From positions 1 to 18,856 of the forward strand of contig JADHZB010000300.1 of NCBI GenBank assembly GCA_015657535.1: a DNA stretch of 18,856 nt, written 5' to 3'. Each line of letters begins with the position of its first letter. Positions within the stretch are counted from its first letter, which is position 1. The position numbers and the translations under genes were made by a program. Under the pieces are notes generated by a model that saw nothing but the letters and a program-made list of their open reading frames with translations, had not been told where the DNA came from and ran no database searches. This document shows, piece by piece, positions 10,517 to 18,776 of the stretch. Origin of the DNA: Nephromyces sp. MM_2019. Taxonomy: Eukaryota; Apicomplexa; Aconoidasida; Nephromycida.

Positions 10517-11226
10517 CTAAACAAATTGAATTAAACAAAATTAGCTAGTTTTCGTAAAAATACGAACTTAAATTCAAAGAGAATTGGCTTATATAATTGA
10601 TAAGACCTTTTCTATTATGACTCGATTACTAAGTTATATATTCCTATTATTTTGTTTTTTGCACATTGTGTAATATTAAAAATAAAATTCTCATTAAAAT
10701 TAACACCATAAATAAATAAATATTCAAAATTGCAAATACACATATAGACCAACATCCAATGCTCGATTTTCACTGGTGTCCTTCATCTTCATATGATTTA
10801 TAAAATCTAAGAAACCGTATAGAGATGAAAAAAACGTTAGATAGGAAATCTAAAAGGCTTTTATATTTCACATACGCTAAAATCCCATTATATAGATTAT
10901 TATTGAATAGTGTTGTGACATAATTAGAGAGCATTCAAATTTAATAAACAAGCAATACTTTGGGAATTTTATGAATTCAAAAATACGAAATTACAAACTC
11001 GAACCATATCTAAAATTGAAAATTAAGTGAACACTATACCTAATTTTCCAATCAAAAGTGTACATAGTACTTAAGTTGATATACATAAATAAACTTTAAA
11101 AATATCTAATATTTTCAATACAAATAGCTTTTCTCTCTAAATCTGATGAAATCTCTTGAGTACAAAGACTTCATATTAAATCTTGATATGCAAATAGAAA
11201 ATCCACTCATATATAAGTCACCTTAC
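10517..11226 (-). other. Probable intron or 5' region of the Asn/Ser-rich gene
   Basis: Reading leftwards, a CTAAT-containing branch-like sequence precedes the acceptor at 10518-10517. A short hairpin-capable sequence (TTCGTA, four A, TACGAA, near 10549-10564) lies just upstream of it. The rest is AT-rich. Two small ATG frames in phase with the downstream exon could supply the start: one at 11241 and one at 10792. Confidence 0.35.
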
Positions 11227-11241
11227 CGAGAAAAACTTCAT
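11227..11241 (-). CDS. Candidate first coding exon of the Asn/Ser-rich gene
   Basis: ATG at 11241 opens MKFFS and is followed immediately by GTAAGG, a donor matching those verified in this window. The phase (0) fits the acceptor at 10517, giving an intron of 710 nt and a protein of about 589 aa. The frame stays open a little upstream of the ATG. A rival start is ATG 10792 (MKMKDTSENR...), also in phase but with weaker donors (GTTGGT or GTGTAT). Cannot be decided without transcripts. Confidence 0.3.
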
Positions 11242-11290
11242 AAATCTTTTTTGATTGTGTAAATCAAACTTTGTTATGGTTATTACGCTC

Positions 11291-11388
11291 TTAAAGTTCA
11301 TTAAAATTTATTGGGATCAAGCTGGCCCACACCAAATTGTTGAATCTTGATATCAACTTAAAAATATAGAGAAAACAAAGTGTTAGTA
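11291..11388 (-). other. Textbook branch point and 3' splice site with a short unknown exon
   Basis: On the minus strand, TACTAAC (11388-11382) is followed by the T/C-rich run CTTTGTTTTCTCTATATTTTT and then AG at 11358-11357. This is the strongest 3' splice site in the window. The sequence after it is open in phase 0 for 21 codons (to TAA 11293-11291) and in another frame for 17 codons (to TAA 11303-11301). It may be the last exon of an unidentified gene to the right, or a 5' exon of the Asn/Ser-rich gene. The site is seen directly; its gene is unknown. Confidence 0.35.
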
Positions 11389-14300
11389 TATCAGCTATTT
11401 GTAGCAACAAAATTTGTATATAAACAAAAAGCAAGAATCCTAAATTTATATATCAATATTAAATTCAACCTATACAAACCTTTTGGTTAAATAGGCTAAC
11501 GCTATGTATAACGAATTAAGATTTACTATACTGACATACTAAAAATTGTACAGCTACATATATTCCATAGATTATACAAAAGTGTTTGCGTGATATTATT
11601 GACACTGAATAAGTTTTGAAAATGTATATGTCATCGTTAAGTTGCATATATATTCAGATTATTTTTTGAAATTTGTAGTCTAAAATATCCACAACCTACT
11701 AAGAAGTGGAATTATAGAGTATTTAACTATAAAACACTTAATTATTCTTTGTATTATGTAGTGGATTAACTTACTATTAACTAGTATTCTGTTATATATA
11801 TATTAGTGGATTAGTTTTAAACACTAGTATATATGCTATATAAATGTATAAATATATATATTACTATGTATAATATAAAAGAGCTTTGGTATATAATAAA
11901 TATATCCATTGCGAGTAAACAATATTATATAACTAGAATTTTCTAATTATACATGCAGAGTGTATGTTTAAAACTTAATAGTAAGATATACTAATATATG
12001 TAGTAATAAATATATATATAGCTATAAATATAAACACAAGTATGAATGTATATATAACTATAAAGATATGTATATATGTTACTTTATACAGTTACATAGA
12101 GAAAGTACATTATTGAATTTTTCTAGTATAAGAGATCCCTAATTTACAAATTTCTTTGGGTTAGAATAGTAACATAATAAGTATGGAATAAGCCTATTGT
12201 TTGTAAACTTTAACTGTGTAAATTGATTATATATATAACTTATATTTTAATTTATGAATATCCAATTTATGACTATTGTATTGTTTATATTAATTATCTA
12301 TTATCAACCTTTCAGCTAAATATAACTTCCTTATGTTTTTACATTGATATTTGTTTTTGGGAATTTTTATGTTTGTAAATTTGTACATGTGTATGAAATT
12401 TTTTTACACAAATAAATTATATACATATATATGTTATGTTGTAAAATTATATTTAAGTATACATCAATTTGATAATAAAATAGGTATTGTGTATTATCTT
12501 ATTTTTTTGTATGATATTGTTAATTATGAAATAAATAGTTTGAATTACATATTAAATAGCTTATTGTTTTATGTATTATTTTCTAAATAGTGAAGAGTTA
12601 ATCATATATACTTTATTTTTAATGAATTATAAAATGGCATAATAAATAAACGTAATATCCATTTTAAATAGTTTTTTGATTAATTACACACATCATACAT
12701 ATATACTTTATGTGTTATAAGAATTCTGATCAAATTACTATATAAAATTTAATCAATATTTTTATTTCAATTTTCAATATTGCATTATTACCTAATCTGT
12801 ATGTGCATATGTGTTATTAATCACAATACATATTATAACTATACACAAGTCTATATAAGTGTATAATTAGCTACACTTACAAGACAGTATATATAAATAT
12901 GTAAAAATACACACATTTACAAATTAATATACATAAAAAATAATGTATATAAATATGTATATAATGCAGCATTCCTTACTTTTAAATTACTTATACTTTT
13001 TATAAACTTTCCAATTTTAAGATAAATACAATTTATTAACAAATTTAGACATACTCAAAGGTTAACAATGAAACCAACACATTTGATAAATGTGTGTACT
13101 ATATATATGTATATATATGCAAATTAATATTTTGATATTTAGACAGTGGTAATCATTATTCAACTGAATTTAAAATTGAATTTCATCTAACAAAAGTTGC
13201 AGAACATAAATTTAGGGTTTGAAAATTGAGGGTTTAGAAAATTAGGATTTAAGAAATCTTAATTATTTCAACTAATTTCATTGATTAATATTTTATATAT
13301 AAACTTATATTAAATATTTGGTTTGATCTAGTTAAGTTTTAATTTTACTACAAATTAAATAACTCTTAATAGGGACTTTATTATGTGTGTGTGAATTGGG
13401 CTATATAAATCTGTAACTTATATCCTTATTTGTCTAGATTATTGTTTGTGTATACAAAATTCTACATTTAGGATTTTAAAATTCATTGTATATATGTTTT
13501 TTAATCGTCTATGTATATGTAGTGTATAGGTTTTGTAATAATCTATGTGTGTCTTTCTATTTTTCAAAAATAATTTATATATATTTTGTGTGTATTATAA
13601 TATGTATATAATAGGTATGTAGTGTATTAAGTAAATATTAGGTATGTATGGTTTTAAATATATTATAGGTGTTTGTTGCTTTAGATGTATTGTGTGTGTG
13701 TGCTTTTAGAATATTTAAATTGGGTGTTTGTACATTTTTAAATAAATTGTGTATATTATTTTAAATATGGTGTATTTATATTTAAAAATAGTGAGTAGTT
13801 TAAACAATTTGTTTTTGTGTGTAAATCAAATTAAGTATTCATTTTAAATAGCTCAATGTGTTTCTATGGTGTTAATATTGAAATAATATTTAGACTTGAT
13901 TGTTTTTTAAGTAATTTGTTAGTAAGTAATAATTCACAAAATAACACAAATTGAATGTGTGCATGTGTGTATATTGAGAGTTTAGAGTTGATATAAATTA
14001 AAAAATTATTGGGTAGAATGTGCTAAAATAAGGTTAAAGATTTTAATTCTTGTGTATGTGTGTCAACGTGTGTATATTTATACAATCAATTACATGTGTG
14101 TGTAATAAAAATAAAAAATGATCAACATTTTGAATAAATAGTCCTCAGTGTGTTTTGTGTGTGTATGAAGGTATTTCTATTCAATTTGCCTTTATAACAA
14201 AATGGTTTCAATTTTATGAACCTAAGGAAACATATTTCATTAATGTGTGTGAAATTAATAGATATAGCTGTATAAGCTAAACATTTAAAAACATACAATA

Positions 14301-14419
14301 AATATATATAATTATACTCTCCCCTTATATATATCATTAACCTATACAGGGTTATCATAAATATATATGTATGTATATCTATTTATTCCTTACCAGTACC
14401 TACACCATATAAATATTAT
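11389..14419. other. Very AT-rich region, no supported gene
   Basis: About 3 kb of extremely AT-rich DNA contains many ATATAT runs, short GTGTGT islets (mainly 13.3-14.2 kb) and small open frames in the 60-80 codon range. These frames are Ile/Tyr/Asn/Leu-rich, as expected from AT-rich DNA, and match no family I know. Short hydrophobic exon-like pieces near 11.5-11.6 kb did not join in phase. A gene broken into tiny exons cannot be ruled out. Confidence 0.5.
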
Positions 14420-14645
14420 TTTCACACACAAATTTATATACACACACATTTATATTCACAAACGCTTATATACACACACACACACAAATTTACATATATA
14501 TAAATTAATTTCAAACACATATACACATACTTCCACCCACACGCCCACATACATACACACACACATGCCCACATACATACACACACACATACCCACACAC
14601 ACCCACACCCACCCACACACACATGCACACACTCACATACATACA
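14420..14645. repeat. CA-rich imperfect microsatellite block
   Basis: Plus-strand CA repeats here carry periodic CATACATACACAC and CCCACACAC variants. The block abuts and slightly overlaps the 3' end of the ABM-like gene, whose last codons and stop lie within it. On that gene's sense strand it reads TG, opposite to the CA found upstream of the same gene. Confidence 0.93.
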
Positions 14646-15121
14646 CACATACCATGATACACATTATCTAAGATATAGATAGTAGGTTTCCAATCAATAC
14701 CACGTTGATGAAGGTGTGTCATCATCGATTTATATTTGTCAGTTTTGTGTGCATTTTTAACATCCTCTGCTGTTTTCCATTCTTCTAAGTAGAGTATATC
14801 GTGTGTAGCCTTAAAGTTATCTGTGTGTGTGTGTGTGGGTGTGTTTGAGTCTGTGTGTGTGGGTGTGTTTGTGTGTGTGTGTGTGGGAGATATGTATATA
14901 GCCTGACTCATACAACCTGTTTGATGTGCAGACCACTCAGAATTTTGTTTGAGTGTGTGTAAAATTTGGTCCCTCTGTTCAGTGGGTACCCAATAACGTC
15001 GTGAGAGGAGGACGGAGGCAGAAGTGTCCTTTTTGTGTGTGTTTATAATATCGAAGGCATAAGCAATATTGAAGCCAGCGACTATACTACCTACTCCCAA
15101 TATAATGGGTGAGTACCTCAT
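14633..15121 (-). CDS. Membrane-anchored ABM-like (dimeric alpha/beta barrel) protein
   Basis: Single-exon frame of 162 aa, from ATG 15121 to TGA 14635-14633. Residues about 4-24 form a hydrophobic N-terminal segment (signal anchor or membrane helix). Residues about 36-77 give strand, helix and strand (LLSRRYW, TEQRDQILHTLKQNSEW, GCMSQAIYIS). DILYLEEWKTAED then a helix with His125 and KYKSMM (107-136) give the second half. The E-W-x5-D...H...Y signature is typical of the ABM/YgiN family, small oxygenase or heme-degrading-like enzymes that work without a classical cofactor. Substrate unknown. Residues about 78-104, between the two halves, are Thr/His/Pro/Asn-rich and encoded by a CA microsatellite; no GT lies in that stretch of sense strand, so it cannot be a standard intron. 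The C-terminus MCVCM lies in TG repeat, and GTATGT just before it could instead be a donor to a further exon. The frame is open further upstream only because CA repeats lack stops. Confidence 0.82.
   Translation of the reverse strand: MRYSPIILGVGSIVAGFNIAYAFDIINTHKKDTSASVLLSRRYWVPTEQRDQILHTLKQNSEWSAHQTGCMSQAIYISPTHTHTNTPTHTDSNTPTHTHTDNFKATHDILYLEEWKTAEDVKNAHKTDKYKSMMTHLHQRGIDWKPTIYILDNVYHGMCVCM
14819..14890 (-). repeat. Translated CA microsatellite inside the ABM-like gene
   Basis: About 72 bp of imperfect CA repeat (TG on the plus strand) encodes Thr-His-Thr-Asn-Thr-Pro type sequence at residues about 78-101. It contains two copies of an AACACACCCACACACACA-like unit separated by GACTCA, so it expanded by duplication of a longer unit as well as by slippage. 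Conserved ABM sequence resumes in frame on both sides. Confidence 0.85.
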
Positions 15122-15134
15122 GGTTATATAGAGT

Positions 15135-15240
15135 TGTGTGTGTGTGTATAATGGAGGTGTGTGTGTGTGTGTGTATAATGGAGGTGTGTGTGTGTGTGTA
15201 TAATGGAGGTGTGTGTGTGTGTGTATAATGGAGGTGTGTG
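15135..15240. repeat. 25-27 bp tandem repeat just upstream of the ABM-like start
   Basis: TATAATGGAGG recurs at 15147, 15174, 15199 and 15224, separated by pure TG runs, giving periods of 27, 25 and 25 bp. The array begins about 14 bp upstream of the ATG at 15121, so it would be in the 5' UTR or core promoter. On the sense strand each unit reads CCTCCATTATA followed by CA repeats, which contains a TATA-like element. Confidence 0.92.
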
Positions 15241-16390
15241 TGTAGGATTGGGTGGAGGGAAGGAGGTTAATGTGTGTGTGTGTGAGTAGGAGGTGGTAAG
15301 GAGAGAGGTTAATGTGTGTTAGAGTAGGGCTTATTGTGTGTGAGATGTGAGATGGCCTCAATGTGTAGCTGTACAAGACTATACCACAGTGTGTGTGTAT
15401 GTGAGTAAACTGGATAATCTAAGAGGTATTGAATAATTGTTGGGGTTATGTTTTTGTATGCTTCAAATGTGTGCAAATCAGTTGCTTATAATTTATATAT
15501 GTACACACACACACCTTAGGTATTTTTAGGAGAGTTGGTGTGTATTTGGAGTTAATGAGTTGATGACTATGTGTGTGTGTATATGATTTTGAAAATTGCA
15601 ATGCTATTGATTTTAATGTGTTGGGTCTGTTGACTTTATGTATTTAATAATATGTGTTATGCATGTGTGTGATAATAGTGTGGGTATACAAGTGTATGTC
15701 TAATACGTGGGTGATATGTGTGTATTGTATGGATGTCTAAGTGTAAGGAATAACTGTGTCTAAGAGAGAGTATTTGCTTTGTGTGATGTGTGTGTGTGGT
15801 GTGTGTGTGTTATGTATGTCTGTGTGTGATGTGTGTGTGTGGTGTGTGTGTGTTATGTATGTCTGTGTGTGATGTGTGTGTGTGGTGTGTGATGTGTATA
15901 TCTGTGTGTGATGTGTGTGTGTGGTGTGTGTGCGTTATGTATGTATGTGTGTGATGTGTGTGTGTGTTATGTCTGTGTGTGATGTGTGTGTGTGATGTGT
16001 GTGTGTGGTGTGTGTGTGTGGTGTGTGTGTGTGGTGTGTGTGTGTATATGTGAATGTGTGTGCCTGATTGTGTGTGTGTGTATATGTGAATGTGTGTGTG
16101 CCTGATTGTGTGTGTGCGATTGAGTTGTGTGTGACTAAATTACTATATGTGTAGTTGAGTGTCAATTTTTTTTTACATGCATGTGTGTGAAATATGTTAG
16201 TATAAATACGTTTAATATGCGCTAGAAAGTTTAAATTTAATGCACACATATTATTCTCACCCTTTAATGTGTGTAACAATAATTGCACATTTATCATCAA
16301 TTGAATGTGGATATTGTTTGGGAGTAGCTCATAAAATTACAAATATGATGATTTCTTAGGTGTATAATATACACATTTGACTGAAATTTA
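15241..16390. repeat. Left half of divergent intergenic region, TG-rich
   Basis: The plus strand is TG-rich, densest at 15780-16120. Inside this is a higher-order repeat: TATGTATGTC recurs at 15811 and 15854, a 43-bp period, with GGTGTG and GATGTG variants in a regular order, then degenerate copies to about 16060. From 16130 to 16390 the repeats stop and ordinary AT-rich DNA follows. Open frames over the repeat are Thr-His artefacts. This side faces the ABM-like gene. Confidence 0.88.
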
Positions 16391-16978
16391 ATTACTTATA
16401 TTTCAACTGATTTGGATATATATACACACAATCTCCACACACAAACTCTAATATACACAAACTCCACACACAATCTCTAATATACATAAACTCTACACAC
16501 AATCTCTAATACACAAACTCTACCCACAAACTCTAATATACACAAACTCTACACATAATTTCAACACACACACACACACCCACCCACCCACACACATACA
16601 CACAAACTATTCACACAAACTCTACACATAATTTCAACACACACACACACACCCACCCACCCACACACATACACACAAACTATTCACACAAACTCTACAT
16701 ATAATCTCAACACAACTAATTTGAAAGTTATACTAGGCTTATTTTAATACTTGTAAATTAGGAGTTACCACATAGCTTACACATTAGATATAATAATCCT
16801 AAACAACACACTCACACACACGCTTATATAATCTCACACACACGCTTATATAATCTCACACACACATACACACACACACATACACACACACACAACACAC
16901 ACACATACACAAACATACACAAACATACACAACACACACACACACACACGCACATACAATCTCTCTACGTTTAAAGGC
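16391..16978. repeat. Right half of divergent intergenic region, CA-rich
   Basis: The plus strand changes to CA-rich repeats. From 16425 to 16545 an ACAAACTCTAATATACAC-like unit repeats loosely. From 16546 a 73-bp unit is tandemly duplicated (16546-16618 and 16619-16691) with a partial third copy to about 16720. CA runs resume from 16805 to 16955. The esterase start follows at 16979. The region should hold the 5' UTR and promoter of the esterase. Confidence 0.88.
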
Positions 16979-17240
16979 ATGGAGAACGATTTTACCGATT
17001 CAAACAGTAGTACTCAAGCAGAGTCTACACCCACACCTACTCACACACCCACACCTACACCTACACACCTTGTGTTTTGTGTGCATGGTTTATATGGCAA
17101 ACCTGCACACTTTAAATATGTGTGTGAAAATTTAAACGAAAAAACGTCCAATTTTGGGCCAATTTTTTGCTACACAGCCAAATCAATTACTTATAATACA
17201 CACGCAGGGATAGCCCATGGATCTGAACTCATTATTAATG

Positions 17241-17295
<55 letters not shown>

Positions 17296-17296
17296 T

Positions 17297-17337
<41 letters not shown>

Positions 17338-18666
17338 ATTATATAATTTTTGGTATTGGGTAATATCACACATTTTATATATTCAGCTCAAAGAAGTTTT
17401 AAGTGAATACCCTAATTTAAAACATATAAGCCTGATTGGATTTAGCTTGGGTGGTTTATATATTAGGTAAAACACATAAACGATACACACACAAACACAC
17501 ACCTACACACACACACACTACAATACACACATACTTTACAAGACACACATACACACTTCACACCTTAGACAAGTACCCCTACATACATTAATGTTTATCT
17601 AAGTAATATATATATATATATATATCTAAGTATGATCTATATAAAATTTAAAGCACTACACACACATTATTGAATTGTGTGTGTGTAGACATGCCATTAA
17701 ATCTCTTTATAACCCCTCTACACACACAATTGCAAATCTTACACCCATTTGGTTTATTACAATTGCCACACCTCATTTGGGTGTACGTTCATATACATAT
17801 TTGTGGGTACCACGAATAGCACACCCCTATGTTGCTTTGTTTATGGGCCAAACAGGCAGTGAATTATTTCTCTTAGATGGTCTGTATACACACACACACA
17901 CTTTGTTTGACACATATACACACTTTATTTGACACATATACACACTTTATTTGACATATATACACACTTTGTTTGACACATATACACACTTTATTTGACA
18001 CATATACACACTTTATTTGACACATATACACATATACACACTTTGTTTGACATATAAACACAATTATATACATATACACACACAATTATATACATATACA
18101 CACACAAATATATACATATACACACACAATTATATACATATACACACACAATTATATACATATACACACACAATTATATACATATACACACACAATTATA
18201 TACATATACACACACAATTATATACATATACACACACAATTATATACATATACACACACAATTATATACATATACACACACAATTATATTTACACACACA
18301 CAATTATATATATACACACACACACACATACATACAAATACACACACATATATATGTATTGTGTGTGTGTTGATTTAGGTTATCACAAAAAAGCTGCACC
18401 CCTATTATTAGACATGGTTTCACCTGAATATTTAATGTGAGGCATTCATTACTGATTAGCTATTATTAATAAAACATTTACACACACACTCAGATAGAGT
18501 CTAATAACACCCCCAAAATTACACACACTTATTACACACACTTATTACACACACATCACACACATAACACATTATATAGATTAAATTTCATTTTGTGTGT
18601 GTGTATGAATAAACTCTAAAGCCCTTTAAAAGAATTTCGATATAAGCGACTTTACGCCAATCTAAG
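16979..18666 (+). CDS. DUF676/ROG1-type serine esterase (lipase), five exons, 3' end outside window
   Basis: Exons are 16979-17242, 17387-17466, 17689-17879, 18379-18436 and 18622-18666. Introns of 144, 222, 499 and 185 nt are GT-AG and every phase matches (0, 2, 1, 2). The 212 joined residues show an N-terminal Thr-Pro-His tract (about 12-30) derived from CA repeat, then FCVHGLYG (His36-Gly37, oxyanion-hole region), HAGIAHGSELIINE, the nucleophile elbow GFSLGG (Ser108), LYIRHAIKSLY, FITIATPHLGV (about 138-147), GQTGSELFLLD (168-178), a PLLLDM helix, and FRYKRLYAN (about 203-211). This order is that of the DUF676 alpha/beta hydrolases, cytosolic or membrane-associated lipid esterases. The catalytic Asp and His are expected in exons beyond the right edge. 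The start has a GGCATGG context. The last donor, GTTATT, is weak, so the exact end of exon 5 is less certain. Lipid substrate is unknown. Confidence 0.92.
17243..17386 (+). other. Esterase intron 1, starting inside a GT microsatellite
   Basis: The exon ends AATGAG and the intron opens directly with about 90 bp of GT repeat, so the donor is the first GT of the tract (GTGTGT). The remainder is AT-rich, with ATCACACATTTTATATATTCAG at the acceptor. Skipping the intron would give poly Val-Cys and then a stop at about 17336, whereas splicing joins GSELIINE to LKEVLSEYP in phase and restores the esterase fold. Confidence 0.88.
17467..17688 (+). other. Esterase intron 2 with CA body and TG block at the acceptor
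   Basis: Donor GTAAAA is followed by dense CA repeats (about 17484-17565), an (AT)n run near 17608-17624, and a final ATTGTGTGTGTGTAG acceptor in which the TG block touches the splice-site AG. The CA body and the TG block are complementary. Confidence 0.85.
17880..18378 (+). repeat. Esterase intron 3, made of two 22-bp minisatellites
   Basis: After donor GTCTGT and a short CA run, about seven copies of a 22-bp unit (close to TTTGACACATATACACACTT plus TA or TG) span about 17905-18055. A second array of about ten nearly perfect 22-bp units (ACAATTATATACATATACAC plus AC) follows at about 18058-18290. Some CA sequence and then ATTGTGTGTGTGTTGATTTAG form the acceptor. Both units share an ACATATACACAC core. 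About 75% of the intron is tandem repeat. Confidence 0.93.
18437..18621 (+). other. Esterase intron 4 with CA runs and TG block near the acceptor
   Basis: Donor GTGAGG is followed by AT-rich sequence, several TTACACACAC units (18478-18560), and then TTTTGTGTGTGTGTATGAATAA about 10-30 nt before the AG at 18620-18621. Splicing is required because the unspliced frame stops at TGA two codons after the exon end. Confidence 0.82.
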
Positions 18667-18689
18667 GTTATTGATGTGATCCTACATAT

Positions 18690-18730
18690 CACACACACAC
18701 ACACCACAATATTTAAATATATTTTTAAAC

Positions 18731-18765
<35 letters not shown>

Positions 18766-18776
18766 ACATACACACA

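Noticed and set aside
10740..10810. Alternative frame FYKSYEDEGH after a TTCTTAG acceptor near 10806, as an internal exon
   Set aside because: Its only nearby donor (GTGAAA) puts the downstream exon out of frame with an early stop.
11440..11640. Hydrophobic exon-like segments (e.g. SIVNLNSLYIALAYLTK) on the minus strand
   Set aside because: Acceptors and donors are weak and phases do not join to any neighbouring segment. AT-rich DNA gives such strings by chance.
12351..12590. 79-codon plus-strand frame, Tyr/Leu/Ile/Asn-rich and hydrophobic
   Set aside because: It is typical of chance frames in DNA of this AT content. No motif, and local composition is the same as the surrounding non-coding DNA.
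13210..13260. TTTAGGG-like strings (TTTAGGGTTTG, GAGGGTTTAG), possible telomeric repeat
   Set aside because: There are only two or three degenerate copies with irregular spacing in AT-rich DNA, which is not a telomere tract.
14122..14358. 78-codon minus-strand frame downstream of the ABM-like gene, considered as its second exon
   Set aside because: Joining it through GTATGT at the end of the ABM-like gene gives a stop in the required phase, and the sequence has no ABM features.
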